Source of the DNA: JAHECW01 sp964641415
GTDB lineage: Bacteria; Acidobacteriota; Thermoanaerobaculia; Thermoanaerobaculales; Sulfomarinibacteraceae
Length of the DNA stretch: 64,000 bases
Assembly: GCA_964641415.1 (NCBI GenBank)
Contig: CAZXMW010000013.1
Location: forward strand, 9,242 to 73,241
Direction of reading: 5' to 3'
Shown here: piece by piece, positions 17,245 to 24,470 of the stretch
How positions within the stretch are numbered: position 1 is the stretch's first letter
Layout of the letters: every line of letters starts with the position of its first letter
The notes under the pieces: model-generated
Seen by the model: only the letters and a program-made list of their open reading frames with translations
Database searches by the model: none
Told to the model about the DNA's origin: nothing
Position numbers and translations under genes: made by a program

Positions 17245-19116
17245 TCAGTCCGCCATCGAGAAGCCGAGCAGGCGCGCGACCATGGGCGCCACCTCGGTGG
17301 CGGCGAGCTCGTCGACCCGGCCGCGGCCGATCGCCGCGCCCCGTGCGAAGAGCATGCCGCACATGGCGTCGTGGCGGGCGAGGAACCCGTGCTGACCGTA
17401 GTACTTCGTCGGCGCCACGATGTCGCCCGAGAGCCGGTTGGACGCGGCGAACCCGGGCTCGAGGAAGACCACCAGATCGCCGCTCGACGGGTGGTCGAGA
17501 CCGAGCTCGGCAAGCTCGTCCCGCCCGACCACCCGCTCGACCGCCGGCCGGCCGTCGACCGACAGGTCGGCCATGACCTTCACCGCGCGGGCGAGGAGCT
17601 CGCCGGCCTCGGCGCGGCGGACGACGCCCCCGAGATCCCGACCCTGCAGGTTGAGGTACAGGTGGCCGGCGCCGCCGCCGGCCACCGCCGCCATGGGCGA
17701 CGACGGCGCGATCCAGGGCCGGCCGCCGTCGCCGGTCTCGACCGTCACCAGGCCCGCCTCGGCGAGGGCCAGGTTGAGCGCGACCTCGTCGGTGATCGGC
17801 AGAAGACCGTGGTCCGACACGGCAATGAGGGCGTCCCGCTCGCAATCGAGCAGCGACCACAGGGTCGCGATCGAGCGATCCACCGAGCGGCCGACCCGCT
17901 TGAGACCCTCGGCCGCCGCGAGCTCGCGGCCCGGGCTCCACGCCCACTGGTCTTGATCGACGATCAGGCTCGAGTGCTGGTACTCGTCGGGCCCGGGGTG
18001 GTAGGCGAGCAGCAGGTCGAACTCCTCGTGGTCGACGACCCACCGGGCGGCGTCGTCGAGCCAGCGGTCGAGGCGCTCGATCTGCTCGAGGTAGACGTCG
18101 AGGTCGATGCCGTGGGCCGCGTCGAGCCACCAATCGGCGAGCTTGGGGTCGTCGGGAATGCCCGGCCACGGACCGATGGCGTCGGTGAGCTCGGTCTCGA
18201 AGCGCTCGGGCCAGCCGACGGTGCGCCACACCGCGCCGCGGTACAGCGTGAGCCGACCGCGCAGCGGATCGAGGTGGACGACCTTCGACCACGAGCCCCA
18301 GCGGTCGAGACCGAGGACGTCGGGCAGCCGCAGCTCGGCCTCGACCGAAAACCAGTCGCGGTCGCCGTGCAGCGTCCAGTCGCCCGATCCCGGCGCGCGG
18401 ATTCCCACGGTGTCCCACCGGGGCTTGCCGTCGGGGTTGCCGTCGACGAGGGCGACGACGGCCTCGACCCGCTCGGGCTCGGCGCCGGGTGCGAAGTCGA
18501 AGACCAGCGACCAGGCCAGGGGTGCGACGCCGTCGGCCGACGGCAGCTCGCCGGTGGTGCCGGCGGTCTCCGGGTCGAGCTCGAGCACCGCCGCCGGGGC
18601 GGCCGGTCGGTTCGGCCAACCGAGCCCGAAGTCGGCGGCCTCGGCAGCGACCCCGGCCGCGCCGGCCGGCCAGAGCAGCGACCCGACCCGCAGCCCGCGG
18701 GCGCGGGCGACCTGCCACAGGGTCGGCGCCTCGGGCACCATGCTGAAGCCGTTGACCCGCTCCCCCAGAGCCCCGCCCGGCGGCCTGAACGAGTTGCCGA
18801 CGATGCCGGTCTCAGCCGGCGGCCGGCCGGTGGCGAGGACCGCGTGGCTGACCGAGGTCAGGGTCGGGTCGGCGATCCGCAGCCGGCGGACCGAGAGTCC
18901 CTCGCGCGCCATGGCGGCGAGGCCGTCCGGCTCATCCGCGACGCCGTCGACGATCCAGCGCCAGGCCAGGTCGGCGCCGACTCCGTCGTAGCTGACCAGC
19001 ACGACCCGCTCCGCCCGCTCGCCCTCCCGCACCCCCCCGCTCTGACACCCCACCGCGAGGCTGAGCAGACCGGCGAGGGCAATCGCAGCGATGCGGGTCG
19101 GGGTGGTCAAGCACAT
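17245..19116 (-). CDS. Lipoprotein type I phosphodiesterase / nucleotide pyrophosphatase
   Basis: The ATG at 19116 gives 623 aa with a lipoprotein signal peptide ending SLAVGC. The alkaline-phosphatase-superfamily core shows the metal ligand Asp in VVLVSYDGVGADL, the nucleophile region DPTLTSVSHAVLATGRPPAETGIVGNSF (catalytic Thr/Ser), and C-terminal ligand motifs YHPGPDEYQH and IAVSDHGLLP. A GMLFARG segment near the end is usual for this family. The enzyme hydrolyses phosphodiesters or nucleotides in the periplasm, which fits the phosphate-scavenging setting. Substrate is not determined. It is a separate unit from the TonB operon, 247 bp away. Confidence 0.85.
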   Translation of the reverse strand: MCLTTPTRIAAIALAGLLSLAVGCQSGGVREGERAERVVLVSYDGVGADLAWRWIVDGVADEPDGLAAMAREGLSVRRLRIADPTLTSVSHAVLATGRPPAETGIVGNSFRPPGGALGERVNGFSMVPEAPTLWQVARARGLRVGSLLWPAGAAGVAAEAADFGLGWPNRPAAPAAVLELDPETAGTTGELPSADGVAPLAWSLVFDFAPGAEPERVEAVVALVDGNPDGKPRWDTVGIRAPGSGDWTLHGDRDWFSVEAELRLPDVLGLDRWGSWSKVVHLDPLRGRLTLYRGAVWRTVGWPERFETELTDAIGPWPGIPDDPKLADWWLDAAHGIDLDVYLEQIERLDRWLDDAARWVVDHEEFDLLLAYHPGPDEYQHSSLIVDQDQWAWSPGRELAAAEGLKRVGRSVDRSIATLWSLLDCERDALIAVSDHGLLPITDEVALNLALAEAGLVTVETGDGGRPWIAPSSPMAAVAGGGAGHLYLNLQGRDLGGVVRRAEAGELLARAVKVMADLSVDGRPAVERVVGRDELAELGLDHPSSGDLVVFLEPGFAASNRLSGDIVAPTKYYGQHGFLARHDAMCGMLFARGAAIGRGRVDELAATEVAPMVARLLGFSMAD

Positions 19117-19171
19117 ACCGCGATGGTATCGCACGCCGGACCGTATTCTGTTGGCGCGATGGGAGGGGATG

Positions 19172-19220
19172 CCAGGCACGCAACTTTGTTCGCGGCGAAC
19201 AAAGTTGGAGCCAGGCACCC
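19172..19220. repeat. REP-like palindrome
   Basis: A perfect 13-bp inverted repeat (CAACTTTGTTCGC, one-base centre) occupies 19181-19207 and is bordered on both sides by GCCAGGCAC. It lies between rlpA and the phosphodiesterase gene. The form is that of a repetitive extragenic palindrome. A related GTGCCAGGCGTGC stretch occurs near 17151. The number of genomic copies cannot be seen here. Confidence 0.55.
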
Positions 19221-19255
19221 ATCGCATCGACGGCTGCTTGGACATGGTCAGATCC

Positions 19256-19987
19256 CTACCCGCAGGGGACGGCGGCCGCCGCGGGCCAGTCGCGCTCGAT
19301 GCGGGCGAGGGCGGCGCGAGCCTCGCTCTCGTCGGCGAAGGGGCCGACCCGGACCCGATGCAGCCCGCCCGGGCCCTCGATCACGACTGCGGTCTCGCCG
19401 GCCGACTCGAGCCGGCGCTCGGCGCGCTCGGCGTTGCCGAGGTCGGAGAACGCGCCGACCTGGATCCACAGGCAGTCGCCGCCGGTCGGGGGCTCGGCCC
19501 CGCGCTCCGGCTTCTTCCCCGTGCGCCTCGGCGTCGCGCCGAGGCCCACGACCTTGACCTTGACCGGCGCGACCCCGTCGATGTCGAGTCCGATCTTCTT
19601 CGCCGCGGCGAAGCTCAGGTCGATGATCCGGCCGCGGATGAAGGGCCCGCGGTCGTTGACCCGCACCGTGACGCCGGCGCCGGTGTCGCGCCGGGTCACC
19701 CGCACCACCGTGCCGAAGGCGAGCGTCCGGTGCGCCGCGGTCAGCTCGTGCATGTCGTAGATTTCGCCCGACGCCGTCCGCCGGCCGTGGTACGGCTTGC
19801 CGTACCACGAGGCCAGCCCATTCTCGGTGTCGCCCTTCGCCACCGGCTCCGGCTGTGCGCTCGGCATTCGGGTCGCCGGCGGCTCCTGGGGCGCCGCCGC
19901 CGGCCCGGGCCCGCGGTGGGCGCAGCCCGAACCGAGGAGAATCGCAAGGGCAAGCGGGCATGTCAGGCGTCGGATCGTCACGTTCAC
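19256..19987 (-). CDS. rlpA: RlpA-type septal lytic transglycosylase lipoprotein with SPOR domain
   Basis: Lipoprotein of 243 aa (lipobox LGSGC at about residues 18-22). The double-psi beta-barrel RlpA domain (about 55-145) includes GLASWYGKPYHGRRTASGEIYD and the RVNDRGPFIRGRIIDLS segment. The catalytic Asp is expected in VRVNDRGPF. A C-terminal SPOR domain (about 170-240; LWIQVGAFSDLGNAERAERRL) binds denuded septal peptidoglycan. The protein acts in the periplasm at the outer membrane during cell separation. The gene is followed six bases away by the ATPase gene, which is unrelated in composition. Confidence 0.92.
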   Translation of the reverse strand: MNVTIRRLTCPLALAILLGSGCAHRGPGPAAAPQEPPATRMPSAQPEPVAKGDTENGLASWYGKPYHGRRTASGEIYDMHELTAAHRTLAFGTVVRVTRRDTGAGVTVRVNDRGPFIRGRIIDLSFAAAKKIGLDIDGVAPVKVKVVGLGATPRRTGKKPERGAEPPTGGDCLWIQVGAFSDLGNAERAERRLESAGETAVVIEGPGGLHRVRVGPFADESEARAALARIERDWPAAAAVPCG

Positions 19988-19992
19988 GCCTT

Positions 19993-21156
19993 TCAGTCGA
20001 GGGGATCGAGATCGTCGTATGCCCGGACCAGCGGGAGGGCCCTGATGCGTACCGTGAGTGGGAAGGTCTCGTCACCGGCATGGATCACATCGATCCGGTC
20101 GAGGTCGAGGTCCGCCAGAGCGGTGTGCATCGAGCGGGTAGTGCGAGGCGCGACGGTCTTCTTGAACTCGAAGCCCAGCCGCGTGCTGCCGCGTACGACC
20201 ACGAGGTCGATCTCCGCCCCGGCGTGGGTGGCCCAGAAGAAGCACTCGTCCGATCTCACATCGAGCCGTTGCTGCACGATCTTCGCCGCAAACCCCTCCC
20301 ACGACGTCCCGACCACGGGGTGGGCCTCGACCTGATCGAGATCTCCGAGGTTGAGCAGGGCGTGGAGCAGTCCGCTGTCGGTGACATAGACCTTGGGCGA
20401 TTTGACCTGACGTTTGCGGATGTTGGCGTGCCAGGGCGCGAGCTGCCGGGCGACGAATGTCGACGTCAGGATGTCGAGGTACCGACGGACTGTGGTGTCG
20501 GCGAGACCGAAGCTCCGTGCAAACGCCGAGGCATTCCAAATCTGTCCGTGGCTGTGCGCCAGCATGGTCCACATTCGCCGCATAGTGGTTGCCGAAACGG
20601 CAATTCCGAGCTGGGGCAGATCCCGTTCGAGGAAGGTCCGGATGAACTCCATCCGCCACTCGAGACTGTCCCGGTCGGACGCCGCGAAATACGACCGGGG
20701 AAACCCGCCGCGAATCCACAACCGCTCGAGGTTATCGACCCCGACCTCGTCGGGCGAGAACCCCTCGAGCTCATGGTACGCAACTCGTCCGGCAAGAGAT
20801 TCCGAGCTCTGACGGAGCATCTCGGGTGACGCACTTCCGAGAATGAGAAACCGGGCGGGAGCTCGCGGTCGATCCGCGAGGATTCGGAGAACCGGGAACA
20901 GCTCCGGGGCTCGCTGGATCTCGTCGATCACCACCAGGCCCTCGAGGTCCTTGATCGCGAGCATCGGGTCGGCGAGGCGAGCGAGATCCCCCGGGTTCTC
21001 GAGATCGAAGAAGGCGACCTTGCCGGGTTGCTTTTCGGAAATCTGGCGAGCGAGGGTGGTCTTGCCGACCTGTCGCGCTCCGATGAGACCGACGACCGGG
21101 AAGCGCTCGAGGAGGCCGGAAACCCGGTCAAGATGGCGATGACGGTGGATCACCAA
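19993..21156 (-). CDS. AAA_14/DUF4143 family ATPase
   Basis: Protein of 387 aa with an N-terminal P-loop ATPase domain (Walker A GARQVGKTTLAR, about 25-36; Walker B LVVIDEIQRAPELF; sensor LILGSASPEML). The C-terminal DUF4143 domain (about 200-350) ends in a PD-(D/E)XK-like stretch, GAEIDLVVVRGSTRLGFEFKKT. This family is widespread, patchily distributed and often laterally acquired. Its cellular role is unclear, and a nuclease-like function for DUF4143 is only suggested by the fold. Base composition is visibly less GC-rich than the neighbours, consistent with transfer. Confidence 0.85.
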   Translation of the reverse strand: MVIHRHRHLDRVSGLLERFPVVGLIGARQVGKTTLARQISEKQPGKVAFFDLENPGDLARLADPMLAIKDLEGLVVIDEIQRAPELFPVLRILADRPRAPARFLILGSASPEMLRQSSESLAGRVAYHELEGFSPDEVGVDNLERLWIRGGFPRSYFAASDRDSLEWRMEFIRTFLERDLPQLGIAVSATTMRRMWTMLAHSHGQIWNASAFARSFGLADTTVRRYLDILTSTFVARQLAPWHANIRKRQVKSPKVYVTDSGLLHALLNLGDLDQVEAHPVVGTSWEGFAAKIVQQRLDVRSDECFFWATHAGAEIDLVVVRGSTRLGFEFKKTVAPRTTRSMHTALADLDLDRIDVIHAGDETFPLTVRIRALPLVRAYDDLDPLD

Positions 21157-21202
21157 CCAATATTACCTCGAAAACTCGGTGTTGTAGACCGCGATTTCAA
21201 GA

Positions 21203-21565
21203 TTATTCCATCAAAATCAGCAAGTTCGGCACCCGCTTCGGGCCCACGGACGCCCACGCCGAGGTGTCCCCCGACTCGAATCCGTCGGCGAAGATCGGGT
21301 CGTGGCAGAGGGTGAAGCTCTCGAACCCGGAGGCATACCTCACCGTGAAGACGTGCTCTCGGTCGAACGCGAGATCGATGATCTGGAGGACGCCGCCATT
21401 GCCCACGAGCACTCGCTGACCGTCTGCCACCACCGCATGGACGACGCCGTACAGCGAACGCCCCACCGGCTCGAGGCAGTCCTGGGCGAGGCCGACGCCG
21501 GGCGGTACCACCGCCGCAAGGCCGAGAATCAACGCTGCGAGCCGAGCCGCCATTCGAGCCCCCAA
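21203..21565 (-). CDS. Short secreted protein with C-terminal GFESGDTSAW signature, probably internally deleted
   Basis: Protein of 120 aa with signal peptide (about 1-27, ending VGLAQ), an N-terminal stretch like the first repeat of LVIVD-type beta-propeller proteins (RVLVGNGGVLQIIDLA), and then almost at once the C-terminal signature IFADGFESGDTSAWAS. In related secreted proteins many repeats usually separate these parts, so this looks like a collapsed copy that kept both ends. It may be a non-functional remnant. A second in-frame Met lies four codons downstream. Confidence 0.55.
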   Translation of the reverse strand: MGARMAARLAALILGLAAVVPPGVGLAQDCLEPVGRSLYGVVHAVVADGQRVLVGNGGVLQIIDLAFDREHVFTVRYASGFESFTLCHDPIFADGFESGDTSAWASVGPKRVPNLLILME

Positions 21566-21643
21566 TCGCGGTTGTCGGGACTGTTCCGACCGATCAGTCT
21601 CGCGTGTAGCATCCGAGCTGACTGACGAGGCTTTCGGCGCGGA

Positions 21644-23083
21644 TCAGACCTCGAGATCGCGGGCCTCGGGCAGCTCGCCGGCTGCGGCGAGGAGCGGCCG
21701 GACGTGATCCGCGAGGTACTCGGCGACCTGTTCGGGCGCGCGACCGACGAACCGTACGGGGTCCATGAGCGCGTCGAGCTCGGCCCGGTCGAGGGCGACC
21801 TCGGGGTCGGCGGCCACCAGGTCGAGGAAGGGGTTGGCTTCGCCGCGCTCGAGGACGGCGGCTGTCGCCTCGCGTGATGCGAGTCGGAGCCGCTCGTGGA
21901 GGGCTTGGCGGTCGCCGCCGCGCTTGACCCCCTCCATGAGGATGGCCTCCGACGCCATGAAGGGCAGCTCGGCTGAAAGGTTGGCGCGGACCATGGCGGG
22001 GAAGACCTGGAGCCCCGAGGCGACGTTGTGCTGGACGCGGAGGATGGCGTCGGTGCACAGGAAGGCCTCGGGGATCGCGAGGCGCCGGTTGGCCGAGTCG
22101 TCGAGGGTGCGCTCGAGCCACTGCGTCGACGCGGTCTGGGCCGGGTTGGCGGCGAGGTTGACCAGCCAGCGGGCGAGCGCGGTGACCCTTTCCGAGCGCA
22201 TCGGGTTGGCCTTGTACGGCTGGGCCGACGAGCCGACCTGGCCCGAGGCCATGGGCTCGCGGACCTCCTTCAATCGAGCGAGCAGCCGGATGTCGGTGGC
22301 CATCTTGGCCGCCGACTGGCCGATCCCCGACAGCACGTCGAGGACGAAGGCGTCCACCTTGCGGGGATAGGTCTGGCCGGTGACCGGATAGGCCGCGTCA
22401 AAGCCGATCTTTGCAGACACCAGGCGCTCGAACTCGAGCACCTTGTCGTGGTCGCCGTCGAACAGCTCGAGGAAGGTCGCCTGGGTGCCGGTGACTCCCT
22501 TGACCCCGCGCGCCTTCAGGCGTGAGCGCTCGAAGCGCAGCCGCTCCAAATCGAAAACCAGATCCTGGAGCCACAAACAGGCGCGCTTGCCCACCGTGGT
22601 CGGCTGCGCCGGCTGGAAATGGGTCATCCCGAGACACGGCTCCGACCCCCACGCCTGAGCGAAATCGGCGAGCGCCGCGATCACCGCGAGCAGCCTCCTC
22701 TCGACTAGGGCCATGGCGTCCCGGGTGATACAGAGCTCGGCGTTGTCGCCGACGAAGCAGCTGGTCGCCCCGAGATGGAGGATCGGCCTGGCCGCCGGCG
22801 CTTTCTCCGCGTACACGTGGAGGTGTGCCATGACGTCGTGCCGGGTCTCGCGCTCGACCTCGGCCACCCGGACGAGATCCTCGGCAGTGACCTCGACGTG
22901 GGCGCGCATCTGCTCGAGGGCCTCCGATGGGATCTCGAGCCCGAGCTCTCGCTCGGCCTCGGCCAGGGCGAGCCACATCCGCCGCCAGGTGGTGTAGCGG
23001 TGGCCGGGCGAGAACAACCGAAGCATCTCGTCAGAGGCGTAACGTCCCGCCAACGGGTGGTCGAAGCCTTCGAGTTGTGCCAT
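21644..23083 (-). CDS. purB: Adenylosuccinate lyase
   Basis: Enzyme of 479 aa that cleaves SAICAR to AICAR and adenylosuccinate to AMP in purine synthesis. The ATG at 23083 (MAQLEGFDHPLAGRY) matches the family N terminus, and the longer frame has no homology-like sequence. Superfamily signatures are visible: LHLGATSCFVGDN, GMTHFQPAQPTTVGKR (catalytic His) and the flexible catalytic loop GSSAQPYKANPMRSE. purC lies 23 kb away, so the purine genes are not clustered. The divergent neighbour is a HEAT-repeat gene. Confidence 0.96.
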   Translation of the reverse strand: MAQLEGFDHPLAGRYASDEMLRLFSPGHRYTTWRRMWLALAEAERELGLEIPSEALEQMRAHVEVTAEDLVRVAEVERETRHDVMAHLHVYAEKAPAARPILHLGATSCFVGDNAELCITRDAMALVERRLLAVIAALADFAQAWGSEPCLGMTHFQPAQPTTVGKRACLWLQDLVFDLERLRFERSRLKARGVKGVTGTQATFLELFDGDHDKVLEFERLVSAKIGFDAAYPVTGQTYPRKVDAFVLDVLSGIGQSAAKMATDIRLLARLKEVREPMASGQVGSSAQPYKANPMRSERVTALARWLVNLAANPAQTASTQWLERTLDDSANRRLAIPEAFLCTDAILRVQHNVASGLQVFPAMVRANLSAELPFMASEAILMEGVKRGGDRQALHERLRLASREATAAVLERGEANPFLDLVAADPEVALDRAELDALMDPVRFVGRAPEQVAEYLADHVRPLLAAAGELPEARDLEV

Positions 23084-23247
23084 GGGTGGAGTATAGCGCC
23101 CGCCCCCGTGTCCGGCCCGTTCCCGATCCGGATTGCAGCTTTTGAGGACTGACTCCGCGGACGCCGATGATCGGCGCCTTGCTGGGCTCGGCAAAGCGGG
23201 GTACGGTGAATTGGCTGGAAATCGCGGGTCTCGGCGAGGTGGACAGT

Positions 23248-24078
23248 ATGGATCTGAAGACTCTGGCAAGGCTTGCCCCCTGGGACTGGCCGGGGGAGAC
23301 CGGGCAGGTGCTGCTCGACGCGCTTCGCGATGGCGGGCTCGCCCAGTCGGATCGACTGATCGCCGTGGAGCTCGCCGGCAACGTCGTTGTGATCAACGAC
23401 GAGCTTGCTGCAGAGCTGGTGTCGATCGTCGCCCGCGCCGGCGAATCAGAGGATCTGCGCGCTTGCGCGGCGATCGCTCTCGGTCCGGCCCTCGAGGCCG
23501 GCGACATGGACGGCTTCGACGAGCATGACGGTGCTCCGATCTCGGAGCGCTGTCATCTCGAGACACAGCAGGCTCTTGGTGAGCTGTTTCGAGATGGCGA
23601 GCTGCCGAAGGAGGTTCGTCGCCGGATCCTGGAGGCGTCGGTGCGTGCGCCGCATGACTGGCATCGGGAGGCGATTCGGGAGGCATACGCTTCGGCGGAC
23701 GACGACTGGAAGCTGACGGCGGTCTTCGCCATGGAGTTCGTGCAGGGCTTCGACGGCGAGATCCTCGACGCCCTCGAAAGCGGGGACGACGAGATCGAGT
23801 ACCAGGCGGTTCGCGCGGCCGGGGCTTGGGGGCTTGACGCGGCCTGGAGGCATGTCTCCGGGATCATCGCTTCGGAGTGTGCCGACAAGGAGCTGCTGCT
23901 CGCGGCCATCGAAGCCGTCGCTTCGATCCGCCCGGAAGAAGCCGGCGTGATTCTCGTCGATCTGACCGACCACGACGATGAAGATGTCGTCGACGCGGCC
24001 CACCAGGCCATGGTGATGGCCGACGGATTGGCAGGGCTCGAACTCGAAGACGAGATGGACGACGAGTTCCCCTTGTGA
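23248..24078 (+). CDS. HEAT-repeat-like protein of unknown function
   Basis: Starting at the ATG at 23248, the protein has 276 aa with no signal peptide. From about residue 85 it is a run of paired helices typical of HEAT/armadillo repeats (LRACAAIALGPALEAGD, DDWKLTAVFAMEFVQGF, EIEYQAVRAAGAWGLDAAWRHV, ELLLAAIEAVASIRPEEAG). It is acidic at the C terminus (LELEDEMDDEFPL). Such scaffolds usually mediate protein contacts. A longer in-frame start at 23167 exists but overlaps the purB promoter region. No enzymatic motif is seen. Confidence 0.7.
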   Translation: MDLKTLARLAPWDWPGETGQVLLDALRDGGLAQSDRLIAVELAGNVVVINDELAAELVSIVARAGESEDLRACAAIALGPALEAGDMDGFDEHDGAPISERCHLETQQALGELFRDGELPKEVRRRILEASVRAPHDWHREAIREAYASADDDWKLTAVFAMEFVQGFDGEILDALESGDDEIEYQAVRAAGAWGLDAAWRHVSGIIASECADKELLLAAIEAVASIRPEEAGVILVDLTDHDDEDVVDAAHQAMVMADGLAGLELEDEMDDEFPL

Positions 24079-24470
24079 CCTGTACTTCGCGCGAAGAAGG
24101 TCGAGTGACGTAGAAGCACGCGCTTCGGAGAGATCCGGTCTCTTTGGCGCGAGTCACCGGAGCTGCTCAGGCGCACTGCGACGAGGTCACGGGTCGGTGG
24201 GAGAAGCGCTGCGAACGCGTCCACCTGGAACGGCTCCGGGAGGAACTCGAAAAGAAGCACCGAAAGGAGAACGTCCCGGCCGTCGAAGCCAGCTCAGCCC
24301 CGAACGGTGTTGACAGCAACTGTGGGCCTTGACCGTCGCATCGACTCTGACATAGACTGAGTATGAGATTAATTTTCATTATGGTTCGTTTCCAGTTTCG
24401 ATCGACCGACCCGGGCCGGGTTACGGGCGCCGGCGGACCCCAAGTGAAGACCGAGTCCCGAGGAGGAGGC
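24079..24470. other. Intergenic stretch with one possible promoter
   Basis: No gene is supported in these 392 bases. A sigma-70-like promoter can be drawn at 24329-24358 (TTGACC, 18-base spacer, TAGACT) about 110 bp before the start of the secreted 869-aa protein. A strong GAGGAGG ribosome-binding site lies at 24461-24469. Confidence 0.4.

Noticed and set aside
17245..19245. Longer start for the phosphodiesterase at 19245
   Set aside because: It would place a non-secretory leader including the REP palindrome before the lipoprotein signal; the ATG at 19116 begins directly with the signal peptide.
24144..24332. A 62-codon frame between the HEAT-repeat gene and the secreted 869-aa gene
   Set aside because: No ribosome-binding site, no recognisable domain and poor codon pattern; treated as intergenic.
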